A DNA stretch of 64,000 nt, from NCBI GenBank assembly GCA_004154925.1, contig QJNS01000071.1:248001-312000 (forward strand), read 5' to 3'. Shown piece after piece: positions 36,114 to 50,272 of this stretch. Position 1 is the first letter of the stretch. Each line of letters opens with the position of its first letter. A program made the translations under genes and the position numbers. A model generated the notes under the pieces. The model searched no databases and was not told the DNA's origin. It saw only the letters and a list, made by a program, of their open reading frames with translations. The stretch is from Monosporascus cannonballus. Lineage: Eukaryota > Ascomycota > Sordariomycetes > Xylariales.

Positions 36114-36571
36114 TATAACGTATAATACTTAAATAATTTTACCAATTATTAAATCTTAATAATTATTAAATCTTAATCGTATCGATTTATATTAATAGAA
36201 ATATCATGGAATTTTAAATAATAAATATAATAACGTACTACGTTTTGTAATATTAAAAATACATAAATATAGTATAAAATATTAATATAAATAAATAATT
36301 TGTTATAAATTTATATTATTTAAATTATTTAAATAATAAGCATATATATTTTTATATTAGCTTAAAATATTTATTGCGATTTAACGGTAATTCCTTGCTT
36401 AAATTCTCTTAGGCTCTTTTAAGCCTTTTCTAGTTTTGAACCGGTTTTAGCCCTTTTGATTAATTAGAGTCTTTAATTTTTTTAAGCAGTTACGTAACCT
36501 CTTAGCTAGATCGAACCTGACTTTTTAAGATCTCGACCGTTTCTAGGAGCTAAAACTATTACGTCGTAATA
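36114..36571 (-). repeat. B1 right (5') LTR
   Basis: 458 bases from TATAACG to CGTAATA, longer than its partner partly through a local duplication of ATTATTAAATCTTAAT near 36145-36180. It is more strongly decayed than the left LTR (for example TATAAC for TGTAAC). Confidence 0.8.
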
Positions 36572-36576
36572 TTTGG

Positions 36577-36708
36577 CACCCTTAATATTAAAAAAGGTAA
36601 TACGTTATTCTATTTATTACTTATAATCATACGCGAGTTTTATTTATGTAAACCCTTAAAAATTAAAGTTTAATAATTAATTAAATCGTTTAATCGTTAT
36701 ACGTTACA
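36577..36708 (+). repeat. B2 5' LTR, second part
   Basis: Continues the LTR cut by B1 and ends ATACGTTACA at 36708. With 14942-15167 it makes 358 bases, about two 36-bp units shorter than the 3' LTR of B2. Confidence 0.72.
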
Positions 36709-37211
36709 AACTTTTATTAAGTAATATCGTTAAACTTTAAATAATATCGCCAACATTATATTTACTAGCCAATAATCCAAATAACCCATTTACTATGTCC
36801 TTAATAACTCGGATACCAGAATGGAATCTGAAAAAGAAAAAAATAGTTTCGTTTTTTTGCAAAAAGCTTTTTCGACGCCTAAATATTATAAATAAACGTA
36901 TTTTTTAGTTAGAAAATATAATAATAACCTTATAATGTTTTTAAAAGCCGCCTATAAAAAACTTAAGGAAAAAAGTTTTCAAAACTGGAAAATCTATTCG
37001 AACGAACCAGATTATTTAATTAAATTTTACTAACGAATTTAAAAATTTTTTTAAACCTTTTAAATTAGAATATTTCGACGGAATCTTAATTAAGTTATAA
37101 TTATTTTTAACTTAATACCGAATAAATTTCAAGTATTTTCTTATTTGATTAATTACGTTTATTATATGAATTAAATTAATAATAAAACACTTTACCGAAA
37201 ACACGATTATT

Positions 37212-37629
37212 TGTAACGAACCTGTCATATATCCACCTGGAGGTATGAGCAGTATCCGAAAAGGGTCTTGATTTGTAAGTAACAATAGGACGAGGAATAA
37301 TTCGGTGGTCTATTCGTTAAAAAGATTTAAAGACTTTTCTCTTAATTAAAGAACGGTATAATTACCTCTGAATTAAAGGCTTAGATTAATAGCTAAAGAA
37401 CGAAAATTAAGTAAATAATTATCTATATAAAAAACCTAAAACTTTATACCTCTTTTTATTTTACTAATATGATACTAATTTCTTGGATTTATTAAATTAT
37501 CCAGATCATAATAATTTATATAATTTAATAAATTAATTAAATTATTTTAAGTTACGTAACTTAAAATATAAAAATTTTTTTTTATAACCTTAAGGCCTCC
37601 AGAATAAGTTTATTTAGGAATCCGTAATA
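37212..37629 (-). repeat. A2 left (3') LTR
   Basis: 418 bases from TGTAACGAAC to CGTAATA. Direct copy of the right LTR and of both A1 LTRs. Confidence 0.9.
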
Positions 37630-40600
37630 TTATTTTCTTTTTCTCAAGATCTTTATCTTAAAGATAAAAAAATAAATACTTCCTTTTTTTAATTAAAAAT
37701 CGTTTTTCTTATTGTTAACTTACTATGGTGGGTCGAATAAAAAAATCGACGCGCTAATCCTATATAAATTAGCGTTAAATTTACGATAACCGATTTACTT
37801 ATATTTTTAAGTTTAGGTTCGAAATATTACCTTATTTTAATTATTTTTCTTTCGGGAAATCTAAATGTTTTATAACGGAAAATATTTTAAGTTATTATTA
37901 TTGCACCCGTCGTTAACGTTATTATAACGGATTAATAATTATTATATTTTCGTTAAAAAATATTAATTTTAAACGTAACCGCTTTTAAAAAGAATATCGT
38001 ACTGCCGAAAACGAATTCGTAAAATTATAACGAAAATTTCAAAAGGAAATATTAAAAAAAATAAACAAATTATAACGCTTACGTTATTAGGAAAACATTT
38101 TAAAAGAAAAAAAGGTTATAATTACTTTTTAAGGATTACGAACTAAACTAATTAGAAAAACGGGAAAAAATAGAAAAAAAATAACGTCATATGGAAACGA
38201 AATAAGCGTAATTTATTTCAAAGATAAATGCCATAATAAAAGCGTTTATTTTTTTCGATTAGAACGCCGAAGGTTTAGATTTAAATAAAGGATTATTATT
38301 ATTTACGACCTTAACCGCATTAAAAACGGTCGGTTAGGATTTTGGCGGTAAAACGTCTTAATTAAGTCCATTATATTTATTAAATAATTAAATAATTCCT
38401 ATATATTTTTTTATGTAAATAATCTTTTTATTTAATTAAATATTAAACTTTGTTTTTAATTATTCGGAAATTTAATATTTATTCGATTTCGTATTCGTTA
38501 AAATCCTTTTTAAGTTTTAGGTCTATTTTTAACGGGACGTTTTTAAGTGTTAATTTAAATAAGGAAATATAGAAAATAAAGTATATCTTTATATTTTTAA
38601 GTAACAACAATCGATAATTAATTTTGAAAATAATTTTATTAATTTTAAATAAATTAAATTTTTTAAAGTCGAATTTGTCATTAAGTTTTTTTATTTTAAT
38701 TTATAAAATGTTCGAAATTACGTTTTACTTTTGGCATAATAAGTGAACTTTATTTTCTTTTGTTAAAATTAATCCTTTAATTTTTTTATTATAATATTAA
38801 GTTATTTATTATTAAAAAAATCGTAATTTATTTTGGAAACGGATTTAAATTATTTTAATCTTTATTATTAATATTTTTATTCTTAAGGTAATTATAATAA
38901 TTTTAAATATTTTATTAAACGGTTATTTAAGTTATTTTATTTTTGCTTTATATGCGTATATAGCTGTATGGGAAAATACGCCTATATTTTCATTAATAAA
39001 TATATTATAAATAATTTATGCTAATAATAAGAATTTTATTTAATTATTTTATTAATAATTAACGTAATTTTGAAAATATTATTTTAAGGTTTAATTTAAT
39101 TATTTTATTTATTTATCTGTTTAAAAATAATATATTATTAAGAATTTAAATTTAATATTAATTTATTTAAAAAAGTTAATATTAAATTTTAAAGTAAATA
39201 ATGTATTTTTATCAGAAATAATCTTTTCTGGTATTCCGTATTTATCGAAATAATACCTAATAAAAATGTAAATTAATTATTTTGCCGTTATATTTCCTTT
39301 GAAAAATAAAAAGTACTTATATTTGGTAAATTTATCGATAATTACTTATATTTTATTATATTCGATTTTAATAACTGGGTTTTTAAATAAAAATAAGTTA
39401 ATAATAAAGTCCCAAATTATAATATTTTATACCTTATTAAGAATATCGGTAAATTATAATAGCTTATAGGACTTATGGTATATTATTTTAACTTTATTAT
39501 AAATATTATAATCCTTAATTACCTTTTTAATTATATATTATAATTCTGGAAAATTATATTTTTCTTATAACTATCTAATAATTTTAAAAATCTTTTAATA
39601 TCTATATAATAAGTTTTCATGAAATTCTTTTACGAATTATTTTTATTAATTTTTTAAAATATAAATTTTTTTATAATACAATAATTAACTTTTTAGTTAT
39701 TTTTTTAATTATTAAATTTTTTTCTATTTTTCCGTATCGTAAAAATTCTAGAACCGTATTAAAAGTTTTATAATTAATTTTTTTACGATTTTACATAATT
39801 ATATAATATTATTTTTATTATATTATAATATTTATATACTTTTTTTAAAAACTTTGGAATTATAATTTTCTTTATAATTAAAAATATCCGTTTAAATATT
39901 TTTTTTAATATAATATCTTTTAAAGTTAAATCTGGATAAAAGAATTATTTATTTTTTATATCGTTTATTTAATTTTTAAGTTTTCATAAATCGAATAAAA
40001 TTTTTATAATTAAAATAAATATCGAAAGGTTTTTTCGTTCCGTTAAAAAAAAGTTTTTATTTTTTAAAAGCATTAATAATTATTAATAATTCCTTATCGT
40101 AAATTTGGTATTTAAATTTTATATTTCGAAATAATTTTAAATAATAAATTATTAAATATTATTTGCTATTATTTTTTTATTATTTTAAAACTATACTTAA
40201 GGCATATTTTAAAATATCGGTTTTTAAACGTTTTTTTTTATTTGGATTTAATATTTTTATTATTAATCCGTTAATAATTACTTTCTTTAGTTTTCGGAAT
40301 ATTTCTTTTATTTCCTTTAGGAATTCGAACTTTTTTCTGATATACTCCTTAATAATAAATTTTATTAATAACCTAATTATGTTTCCGTATTTCTCGATTA
40401 AGTTATGTACGTAACCCGTAAATCCTAAGATCTATCGGATATTTATAATAATCGCCTTATTAGGGATAGGCCAGTCCTTAACTGCTTTTAACTTGGAACG
40501 TTAAATTTGAATTTGGCCGGGAATAAAAATAAACCCCAGAAAATCTAATTTCTAGGTATGCCATATATTTTTGGCTGGGTTAATTCGAATATTAATTTCG

Positions 40601-43600
40601 TCCAAAGTTTTAAGTATTTCAGCTATATGCTTTTTATGTTTTTTTAAGGTTTTTAAGTAAATAAGGATATCGTTAAGGTAAACGAATATAAATTTATTTA
40701 GGAATTATTTAAAAGTAATTATAACCAAATTTTGGAAACTGGCGGAAGCATTAGTAAATCCTATTGGTATTACTTTGTATTTATAAAGTCCGTATATTAT
40801 TTTAAATATTATTTTCCATTTTTTTATTTTAATTATTCGGATACGGTAATAATTATTACGGAAATTAAATGCTATAAATTATTTAATTTTATTAATATTT
40901 TTTTTTAAAATATTTATAAATATTAGGGAATATCCGTTTTTAATTATAATATCGTTTAATTATTTATAATTAATCATTTTTCGGTAAATAAGGTCTTTTT
41001 TTTATCGATTTTTTGTTTGTTATTTTTAATCTTTAATACTATAAAAACTAGATATTTAGCAGAAAAATTAAAAAGCTGGATATATTTTTTTTAAAATCTA
41101 GTTATATGTTTTTTTATAAGGCCTTTAATTTTTCTGGGTTTATATGGTAAATTTTATAAAATTTAAAATAATATTTTTCCTTAATAAGTATTTTGTGGTC
41201 TTATTAACCGTAAAAAAATAACTTATAATCCTTTTTATTTTTAAATAATTTTTTTAAATTTTCGATATTTTGATAATACCGTAAAAATTTAATTAGGAAT
41301 CCGTACTTCCTTAATAATATAACAAATTTCTCGATCGTTTTCTCGAGGTATCCTTATTTCGTTTTTTTAAGAAAGTATTCGTTTTTTTAATTAATCTGTA
41401 AATTACTGGAATAAAATTAAGGTATTCCCAAAATAATATCGTATCCGGAAATATCGGCAATATCCAACGAAACGTATTCTTAATATCCTTAAACCTATAC
41501 CGAGAATTCCTTAATTTCTTAAAAGATTCGTTCTTTTTCGTATATAAATAGGTTTTTATTTACCGTACGTAATTTATAAGATTTTAACTTATATCTTTAA
41601 AAAATCTGATATTTTTATGCTACCGCAAAAAAAATAAAATTACCTTTTACGCCAGAATCAATTATTATTTTAAACGTTTTATTTTTGTACTAAAAAAAAT
41701 CTTAATTTAATTACGTATTCCTTTTATTATTTTATATAAGGTTTTATAAATTGGGATTCTTTAATACCTTAATTTTAAAAACCTTTATAATTTTTTAATT
41801 TTTAATGCCGTCCGGTTTAAGTAAATTTCCATTCGTAAACTTTTTTAATAATATATTTAATATATTAATCATTTTTATACCGGAACTATATTTTCTTATT
41901 ATACTTATATTAAGGCTTTTTTTTTGGCTTATCTTTTATCCATATGTTCTCCGAGTTATAAAATCAAAAAAATAAATTTCCGAAAAAAATATTCCCATAT
42001 CTAGGAGCTTATATTAAATGCAAAATATCGGAAAATAATATAGGTATTTTTGCGATATGGCCTTTTAATTCCGTTTTGATTTAAGATATAAATAATAAGA
42101 TTTAGGGTATTTTGGCTATCAAAAAACTTTAGCGTATTGGCATTCGTTATTTAATTCAATAAGTATTTTTTCGTCCCATTTAAGCCAAAAATTATTATCT
42201 TTTTTGGCTTTAAAATAAACGAAATAATCGTTTTAATAATAAGCAATAAAATATAATAAATTATAAGGATTTACCGTTAACTTTTTTAAATAAATAATAT
42301 ATTTTAAGAATTTATAAAATTTTAAAAATAATTATTTATAATTACTTATATTTAATCGAAATTAATTCTCCGTTATATATATTTTATACTTTTAGAAATT
42401 AAGATAATATTGGTATTTTAACCTTATAGTTATTTTAAAAACTATTTATCCGGAATAATACTTATAGGTTTTAAACTTAAAATTTTAGCAAATAAAATAA
42501 TTTTCGTACTTTAAGTTATTGCTTTAAATTTAAATAATTATGGCAATAATAAATTCTGGCTAAAAAAAAATCGAATTAATTTTTTTCTCTTCCTTTTCTG
42601 CCTTATTATCGGTTTCCTATTTAACCGTTCTGGTTTTTTTCTGGGATTAAAAAATCCTTTTTTTCTTAAAATTCCTTTTAGCAAAGGAATAATATTTATT
42701 CTTAAAATGCCCTTTTTTACCATAATTAAAACATTTTATTTTAAACTTATTTTTCTTAGGCTTTTTCGAAACGGAACTTACTTTTTTCTAAAGCTTACCT
42801 TTATCCTTCCTTATTTTATTATTAAAGCTTTTATCGTTACCTCGTTTGCCGGTCCTTTTTTTTCTCGAAGTACCGATTAAAGGTACGTCGGTCGGCAATA
42901 ATAACCTTATTTATATATTTTGTAAAAAATCTAATCTTAAATTCCATATACAGCTTATTTTTAATTTAAGGTTTTAAATTATTATATTAAAAATAATTAT
43001 TAAACGGTTAAATTCAATAATATATTTAAATATTAACTTAATTTAATAAAAAAAATAAAATTATTTAATTATATTTTATTTTTTATCGGGATTTCCAAAT
43101 AAAACGCATATTCTTTTTTCAAAATTCTTATAATTGCTAAAAATATAATTAATAAAATCCGATAATTTTTTAGGATAATTTTTTAAATAATTTTTCATAA
43201 TAAATTTACACCATAAGAAAATTTGTCTTATAAATAATTGCGAAATAATTATTACTTTCTAATAATTTTTCGTCAAAAAATTCTTATAAAATTTAAGGTA
43301 AAATCTGGCTTAAATTAGGAATTCTTTTAGGTTTTCCGATCCGTCGTAAGGCTTAAACGGGATTAACTTATAACCCTTAACGTTTGGCATTTTATGGTAA
43401 TTAAGAAGTAAAACTATTTCTTCTCAGGTCTAGTCCGTACCGAATAATGGTAAAATCGACGCTCTTCGTCCTGGATCTATCGAAAGAAATTAATAACTAA
43501 CTTTTTGGCTTTATCCCTTAACAAAGCCAAATTAAGGAAAAGCCGGTTTTTTTCCCATAATAAATTAAGCATTTTTTTTTAAGCTTTTAACTTCCCGAAT

Positions 43601-44020
43601 TAAAAAATTAAGCCTTTTATCCGTAATAAGTTTTTTTTTTTTTGCCTTTCTGGATTTTAGTCCCATATTTTTCCTTTATTTCTTCCTTAGCCTTTTTTTT
43701 TTCCTCCAACTCCTTTCCCTAGATTTTAATAATATCCTTAAAAGCCGGGGTAAGTTATTATTAGGATTACGAAAATAATAAGCCTTTTTAAAATCGAATA
43801 ATAAAGGGTATTATATTATTAATTAATTAGAAACTTTTTTAATAAATGGTAAATCGTTAAATCTTATTAATAACATTTTATTAACTAATAACGGAAATTA
43901 TATATATTATTTATTTTTTGAATATTATCTTATATTATCGTTAATATTAAATTTAAAAAGGTTTATACGTTAATTAGGCAATAAATTATACGTTAATTAT
44001 TAATTAAAAAATTATTAAAA

Positions 44021-44440
44021 TATAACGAACTTATTATATATTTACTTGAAAATATAAGTAATATCCGAAAAAGATTTTAATTTATAGGTAATAATAGGAC
44101 GAGGAATAATTCGGTAATTTATTCGTTAAAAAAATTTAAAAACTTTTTTTTAATTAAAAAACGGTATAATTACTTTTGAATTAAAGGCTTAGATTAATAA
44201 TTAAGGAGCGAAAATTAAGTAGGTAGTTATTTACATAAGAAATTTAAAATTTTATATCTTCTTTTATTCTGCTGGTATAATATTGATTTTTTGGATTTGT
44301 TAAATTATTTAGATTATAGTGATTTATGTGATTTAATAAATTAATTAGATCACTTTAAGTTACGTGATTTAGAGTGTGGAGCTTTCCCTTTTTTACAGCC
44401 CTGGGGCCTCCAGAACGGGTCTACTCGGGGATCCGTAACA
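44021..44440 (-). repeat. A2 right (5') LTR
   Basis: 420 bases, starting TATAACGAAC (RIP-type change of TGTAACGAAC) and ending CGTAACA, the only family-A LTR here that keeps its CA terminus. Confidence 0.9.
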
Positions 44441-47400
44441 TTATTTCATTTAAGTTGATTATAAAAAATACATTATTTTACCGGGCGAAAAACGAAACCC
44501 TGAAATATTACATATATATAACGATTACGAATAATTTAAATAAATATTATCGATATTGTTCGCATTAATAAACGAAGAAATAAAAGCTAAAATATAAATT
44601 CAATATTTATAATAAAAAGAATTAATATTTAATTATAATAATGCGTTTATTTACTTAATATTTAAATTAAATTAAGGGCAAAACGTATTAATAATTACGT
44701 TTTTCGACGGCTTAAAATATATAAAAAAAGTTTCTTAAATTTAATCGACCTAAATATTTGTCGGATCATATCGTTATAGCAATCAAGATCGACGATCGAC
44801 AATACGTCTGGTGTATTAAAGGTACTAAAGAAAAAGAATAATAATAAATTTCAATATACGGTTAATACTAGCGTTTTTCGACGCTATAGTATTTTTTACA
44901 GTATAAATCTAAAATTTATAGAATGAAGAGCTATTTATAAGAAGAAATAGAATTAGATTAAATATTTTAATTATAATCAAATAAGGTATAAAGCAACATA
45001 ATAGAAAGTATCTAAATAACCCTGTTAAAATAATTGAAAATTCGTATTTAAAAGATAATTTAAAAAAAAATCCAAAAACGAAGATAAATTTATTAATATA
45101 ATTCGGCTTAAATATGTATGAGACTTTTTATAATAAAGAGTCTAATAGAGAATATGCAAGGCTAGGAATTAATGTAATAAGTATTATAAGCATAACAGCG
45201 AAAACTACAAGGATAATTACATCGATATTAGAATTACATCGAAAAAAATATGTCTCGGAACCTTTAACTGATACGGTAAAATATATGCTAGATATTGTTC
45301 ATAACCAGAATATCTCCATTATAAAGAATAAAAATAGTATATTTACAGAACAACTACCCGTATATATTATAAAGGATTCGATTTTCCGAATCTAACCGGA
45401 AATAATAAAAACGATAAATAATAATATCGATATTTTCGATATATAATACCAGAAAAAAATATTTATTACTTAGCGAAAAAAGAAAGTTAGCCCGAAAAAA
45501 ATAATGTTGATAGAAAAACCTTTTTTGTTATTATAAATAACATAATTATTAAATGGGAAAAGAGTTAATTTAATATATAATAACAAATATTACCAAAACG
45601 TTATTACGGATTTTTATTTTTAATTAATATTTATTATAAACTTTAACCACAGAAGATTATTAAAATTACGTTAATTTATCAAAAGATTTTAAAACGATAA
45701 TTAGTATAACGTATAATAAATTACAGTCGAAATTCTAAGAAAATAAATCTACTTAATAAGAAATAAAATACAGCAGAAAAGAATAATTGATATAATTTGA
45801 AAAATAATATACCGATAGCAATAACAAATGTTGTAATTGAATGCTTTATATATTAAAATATAAATATATTTTAATAAATTTAAAAAGGTTAAAAAGAATT
45901 ACCTATACAAAAGCCGCAAAATAACGAAATTTAAAGAAATTAAGAAAAACCTTTTAAAAAGGCCTTAAACGCGATAATAAAAATTATTAATAACCTTATT
46001 ATTTTGAATATACGAATTAAAACGTATTAGTATATCATAATAGTAGATTACGGACCTTTAGGCGGAAATTATATTATATTAAATATAGTTAGTAAATTTA
46101 AATTAACATAAAAATATAAGTTAAAACCTTACATAATTAAGAATACTAAAAGTCAAAAATCCGCTTCCTAGAACGAGAAAATTATATGCGAAATTAATTA
46201 TTTTCAGAGTTTTATTTGAGAACGATATTAAATAGTTAATTTTGATATTGTTTCATTTGAGAATTACGATATAATTTTAGGATTATTATAAATATGCCTG
46301 TACGGAATTTTAATTAATAAAAGAATTATTTAAATACGCTGCGCTATATATTTTGTTAATAGAGAAGAAAAGAAAAAGATTAAGATCTTGATACTTAATC
46401 GAAAATAATAACGAATATAAATATAAAAATATAATAAAAATCTCATTATCGAAAACGATAAAATATGCAAAAAAGTAAGTATTAAAAATCGCATATATTA
46501 TTATTATTATTAAAACAAAATTCCAGATATTAAATAACGATTTAAAATAATAGCTTTAAAAGTTAGAAAATTTAATTAATATATTATTATAATATTACCG
46601 ATATAGGTAATTTTAGACGAAAAAGGTTAATATAAAATTATTAAAATATAGTAAATAAGATTATAAAATTATTTTTAAGAAAGGATTTTCGACGAAACAT
46701 TACCCCATTTATAACCTTAACAAAAACGAATTACGCGTTTTTAAAAAAATACCTAAAAAATCGGTTATAAAAGAAATAATTTCGACTTTCGAACTTATCA
46801 GTACAATATTTATTATTTTTCGTACTAAAAAAACGGAAAATTGCGATTTATAATTAATTATCGACAATTAAATAATATTATTGTTAAAAATCGAATACTG
46901 TTACCCTGAATTATGAAAATAAAGGACCTATTTTACGGAGCCAAATAATTTACAATATTCGATCTTAAAAGTGGATATAACTGTATTAAAACTTAAAACA
47001 AAATATAAATAAAATAACTTTTGAAACGAAATACGAATTGTTTACATACTTAATTATATTAATTGGACTTATAAATCTATCAGTAATTTTCCAACAAACA
47101 ATTAATTATATATTACTTAGATATTTCGATATTTGCATTATTTATTATCTTAAATATATTTTCATTTTTTCAAAAATAAAAATGTATACATAAAATACAG
47201 TTATATAGTTTTTTAAGTTTTATAAAACGCAAAATTACTTAATAACGATAAAAAATTAATTTTACACGTATATAATAAAATATTTAAAATATTTTATGAT
47301 TTTACAATATATTAAATTGAATCTTAAAAATTCGTTATAATTACAAAATAATAAACGTTAATTAGGGTCAAAGAAATAAAAACATTGCTTAAATTCGCCA

Positions 47401-49848
47401 ATTATTACAAAATGTTTATTCGAAACTTTAATAAAATAATTATACCCCTAATTAATTTTACAAAATAAAAGATGTAAATAAATTTTCAAAACGAAAAAAA
47501 CGTTTCAAAAAATTAAAAATATAATTATTAACGAATTAATATTAATTATCAATAATTTAATACGCCTCTTTAAATTAAAAACCGATAATTTTAATTACGC
47601 GTTAAACGTAATAATCGAATAACGATATAATTAAAGTAAATTATACCCTATTATATTTTTTATATAAATTAAAAAAACCGGACTTAATTATAACGTTCCA
47701 AATAAAAGATTTATAGTTATTATTATGCTTTTCCGAAATTTAGGTACTTCTTAAAGGGAAACATATGCTAGGTTAAGTTTTATATGGATTATCAAAATTT
47801 TACTTAATTTATTACAATTAAAGAATTTATAGAACGATAATTGCGTTGCGAGAAAAAATTAGCGAACATCGATTTTGTTATTATCTATAAAAAAAACCTT
47901 AAAAAATGATAAAGTCGATATTTTAAGCAAATAATTAAATTTCAATGAAAAATTAATTAAAATTAGCTATATAATTTTTAATATTACTATAAAGGTTATT
48001 TACGCTCTTAACAAATTGAGATAATTCGAACATTATCTAGTAATATGTATTAAAGAATCCAGCAATATAATGATGGTTTTTCAAAAAATCAAAAAACGGA
48101 CAAAATATAAATTCTAAAAAAAACCCAAAAATGTAATACGAAATGTATACATATATTAGCTACATAGATATCTAAAAATCTATAAAACCTTACAACGGCT
48201 TCGACGTATATATTTATTTTTTAAAATAATATTAAGTATATAAAAAATAATTTAATAATACGATATTTACGTCAAAGTAATAACTCAACAATATAAGCCA
48301 AACGAAAAATTACAGTTATTACTAATTAAAAAACGACTATAATATTTAGTTATGGTCGGTTTCATTACTACATTTTTTATATTAAAAGATCCAGTTCTAA
48401 AAATTTGTTATAATAATATTGATGTAATTAATATTCGCTTTACAAATATGTTTTATTTTGTATTATATTATGTGAATATAAACGCAGAACAAATAATATA
48501 GAATTTCTTTAAATATATTTTTAATATAAACGAATTAAATTTTGGAAACTTGTTTAAAGTATTATATTAATTATGAATACAATAATTAGCTTATAAAATT
48601 ACCTGTTATTTAGCTAATTTACAAAATTAATTATTACGAATATATCTAATAATACCTGCAAACGTTGATTTTGGTTTTAGTTTAGAAATTTATAAAAAGA
48701 AATACGATAACAGTTTAATTAATACCAAAATAATCCTTATATCGAGATAATTACGATAATTATATTAGAAAATAAAAATAGAATTAACATTCGTAAATAA
48801 TTAAATATGCAAATATAATAATAAACAAAAATTAAAGGAAATTTATTTGCGAAAAAGGAGAAATACTTTTTTAGCTATAAAAGATATTTAAATAAAACGA
48901 TCCAGCAAAAATTTAATTTTAAATATATCGGTCTATACAGAATCTCTAAGAAATGTTAAAAAATAGTTATTAAATAAAGTTTGTACTTAAAATTAAATTT
49001 TAACCACTTTTCCAGTTTTTTTTTTGAATTAATAATAAATATATTTAAAATACACATAATATAAAATATTATAAAGGTACATAACGAATACGTAAACGAA
49101 ATAAAAAAAACTATTCGATATGCGGAAATAAAAGGGATTTATTTAATATTTAATTAAATGAAAAAAGTATATGAATTCTAAAAATACCTAGAAATTCGCC
49201 AAAAGTCTCATAAATACTTGATGCTTATTAAAGAATTTTTATTAATAACGTTAAAAGTGGTAAAATCGAAAGCTTTTTAGGCGGTAATTGACCAATCCGT
49301 AAGTTCGATAGTAAACCAATCGAGAAAAATAACGGACGATACGATTTGTATAATTTTGGCCCGCTTTTTACGTTTTAACTTGTTTAATTTTTCTAAAAAC
49401 TGAAAACCTCGAAAAAATATACGTATTATACGATTAGCCTATAATTTCTTTTGTTTTCGAAATCGGCGAACCGTATCTTACGTTTATTTCGTCTCCTTTT
49501 TAATATCTTTTAATTCCGTTTTAATTTTAAAACAATTAAAAATAAACTGTATAAATTAAATAATAAAAAAAGCCGTTAACGTCGTAAAGGCCTTAATTCT
49601 TCGTCACATATTTTTTGTATCGAAAAGTTTTTAATACAAAAATATGATAAAATAGTAAACCTCGACGAACGTAATACGAATATATAGATATATTTATAAC
49701 GCGAAAAGTAATAAGTTTTAGTAAATTATATAGTTTCTTAATTTTTTTGTTAACCGGTTGTTTAATACGACTCGATATAATAGTAAAAAAGAATTTACGA
49801 AAAAAGAAAAAAAAGTTCGTGACAAAAAATTATAAAAAAAGATCGTCT

Positions 49849-50272
49849 TATAACTTAATAAGTTATAACCTCAAAAACAGTCGCAATAAGGAAATAAATA
49901 AATTATACAAGTTAAATTACGTAATAGTTCGATAAAATTTATCGTAAAGCCCATAAAGCCAGATTCAATAGGATTTATCGTAAAACCTATAAAACCAGAT
50001 TCGATAGAATATATCGTAAAGCCCATAAAGCTAGAATTAATAAAGTCGAAAAAGTCAAATATAATATGTTTATTATTTTTATAGTTTAAATAGCTTTAAT
50101 TTATAATACTTATTAATATTAATCGTTTGCGATAAAATTCCTGAACCTTTAGTATTAAAAAATATAATACATTATTATATTTATTGTTTAAAATCTTACG
50201 ATATTTCTGCTAATATAAAACCGTACAATTAAGGTTTAATAGTGGGTTAAACCGTTTAACCGGTATATTTAC
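49849..50272 (+). repeat. B2 3' LTR
   Basis: Starts TATAACTTAATAAG (decayed TGTTACGACC) after a purine-rich tract ending AAAAAAAGATCG and ends near TATATTTAC. It is heavily AT-shifted compared with the 5' LTR. The right edge is uncertain by about five bases. Confidence 0.75.
49931..50038 (+). repeat. Three 36-bp tandem repeats inside the B2 3' LTR
   Basis: Units 49931-49966, 49967-50002 and 50003-50038 share TTATCGTAAAGCCCATAAAG or a close variant. Copy number varies between LTRs: one in the B2 5' LTR (about 15025-15062), three in the B3 left LTR (about 54640-54750) and two in the B3 right LTR (about 61160-61232). Confidence 0.8.

Larger units (their letters stand above)
15168..36571 (-). 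mobile_element. Family B LTR retrotransposon copy B1 with two nested insertions
   Basis: Minus-oriented Ty3/gypsy-type element inserted in the 5' LTR of B2. LTRs are 15168-15601 and 36114-36571. Target-site duplication is TCTGG (15163-15167) against TTTGG (36572-36576), differing by one C-to-T change. It contains A1 (15737-22999) and C1 (26194-33333); without them it is about 7.0 kb. A polypurine-like tract (minus strand AAAAAGGAAAAGATCG) adjoins the left LTR, confirming orientation. The reverse transcriptase survives as a 66-codon frame at 25695-25895. A gag-like frame is at 34617-34874. All other coding sequence is destroyed by C-to-T/G-to-A changes. Confidence 0.88.
37212..44440 (-). mobile_element. 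Family A Ty3/gypsy retrotransposon copy A2
   Basis: Complete 7,229-bp element of the same family and orientation as A1, inserted in the internal region of B2. LTRs are 37212-37629 and 44021-44440. Target-site duplication TTATT is perfect (37207-37211, 44441-44445). Aligned by eye it follows A1 throughout. The zinc knuckle (42692-42733) reads CFNYGKKGHFKNKY, and the reverse transcriptase active site at 40669-40680 reads YLND, the first Asp changed to Asn by a G-to-A transition. Decay affects both strands more evenly than in A1. Confidence 0.92.
14942..50272 (+). mobile_element. Family B LTR retrotransposon copy B2 (disrupted)
   Basis: Plus-oriented copy whose 5' LTR starts with TGTTACGACC at 14942 and whose 3' LTR ends near 50272. 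It is split by B1 (15168-36571, inside its 5' LTR) and A2 (37212-44440). Without these it is about 6.7 kb, matching B3 and B1. Internal pieces are 36709-37211 and 44446-49848. A gag-like frame (45114-45395) has the same VSEPL...NISI pattern as the B1 copy at 34617-34874. The reverse-transcriptase region at about 46900-47190 reads FDICIIYYLKYIFIFSK, where the family's YLDD has become YLKY. Flanks differ (TTAGG before; TTTAC or GGTCG after, depending on the exact LTR end), so no target-site duplication supports pairing these two LTRs. Confidence 0.75.
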
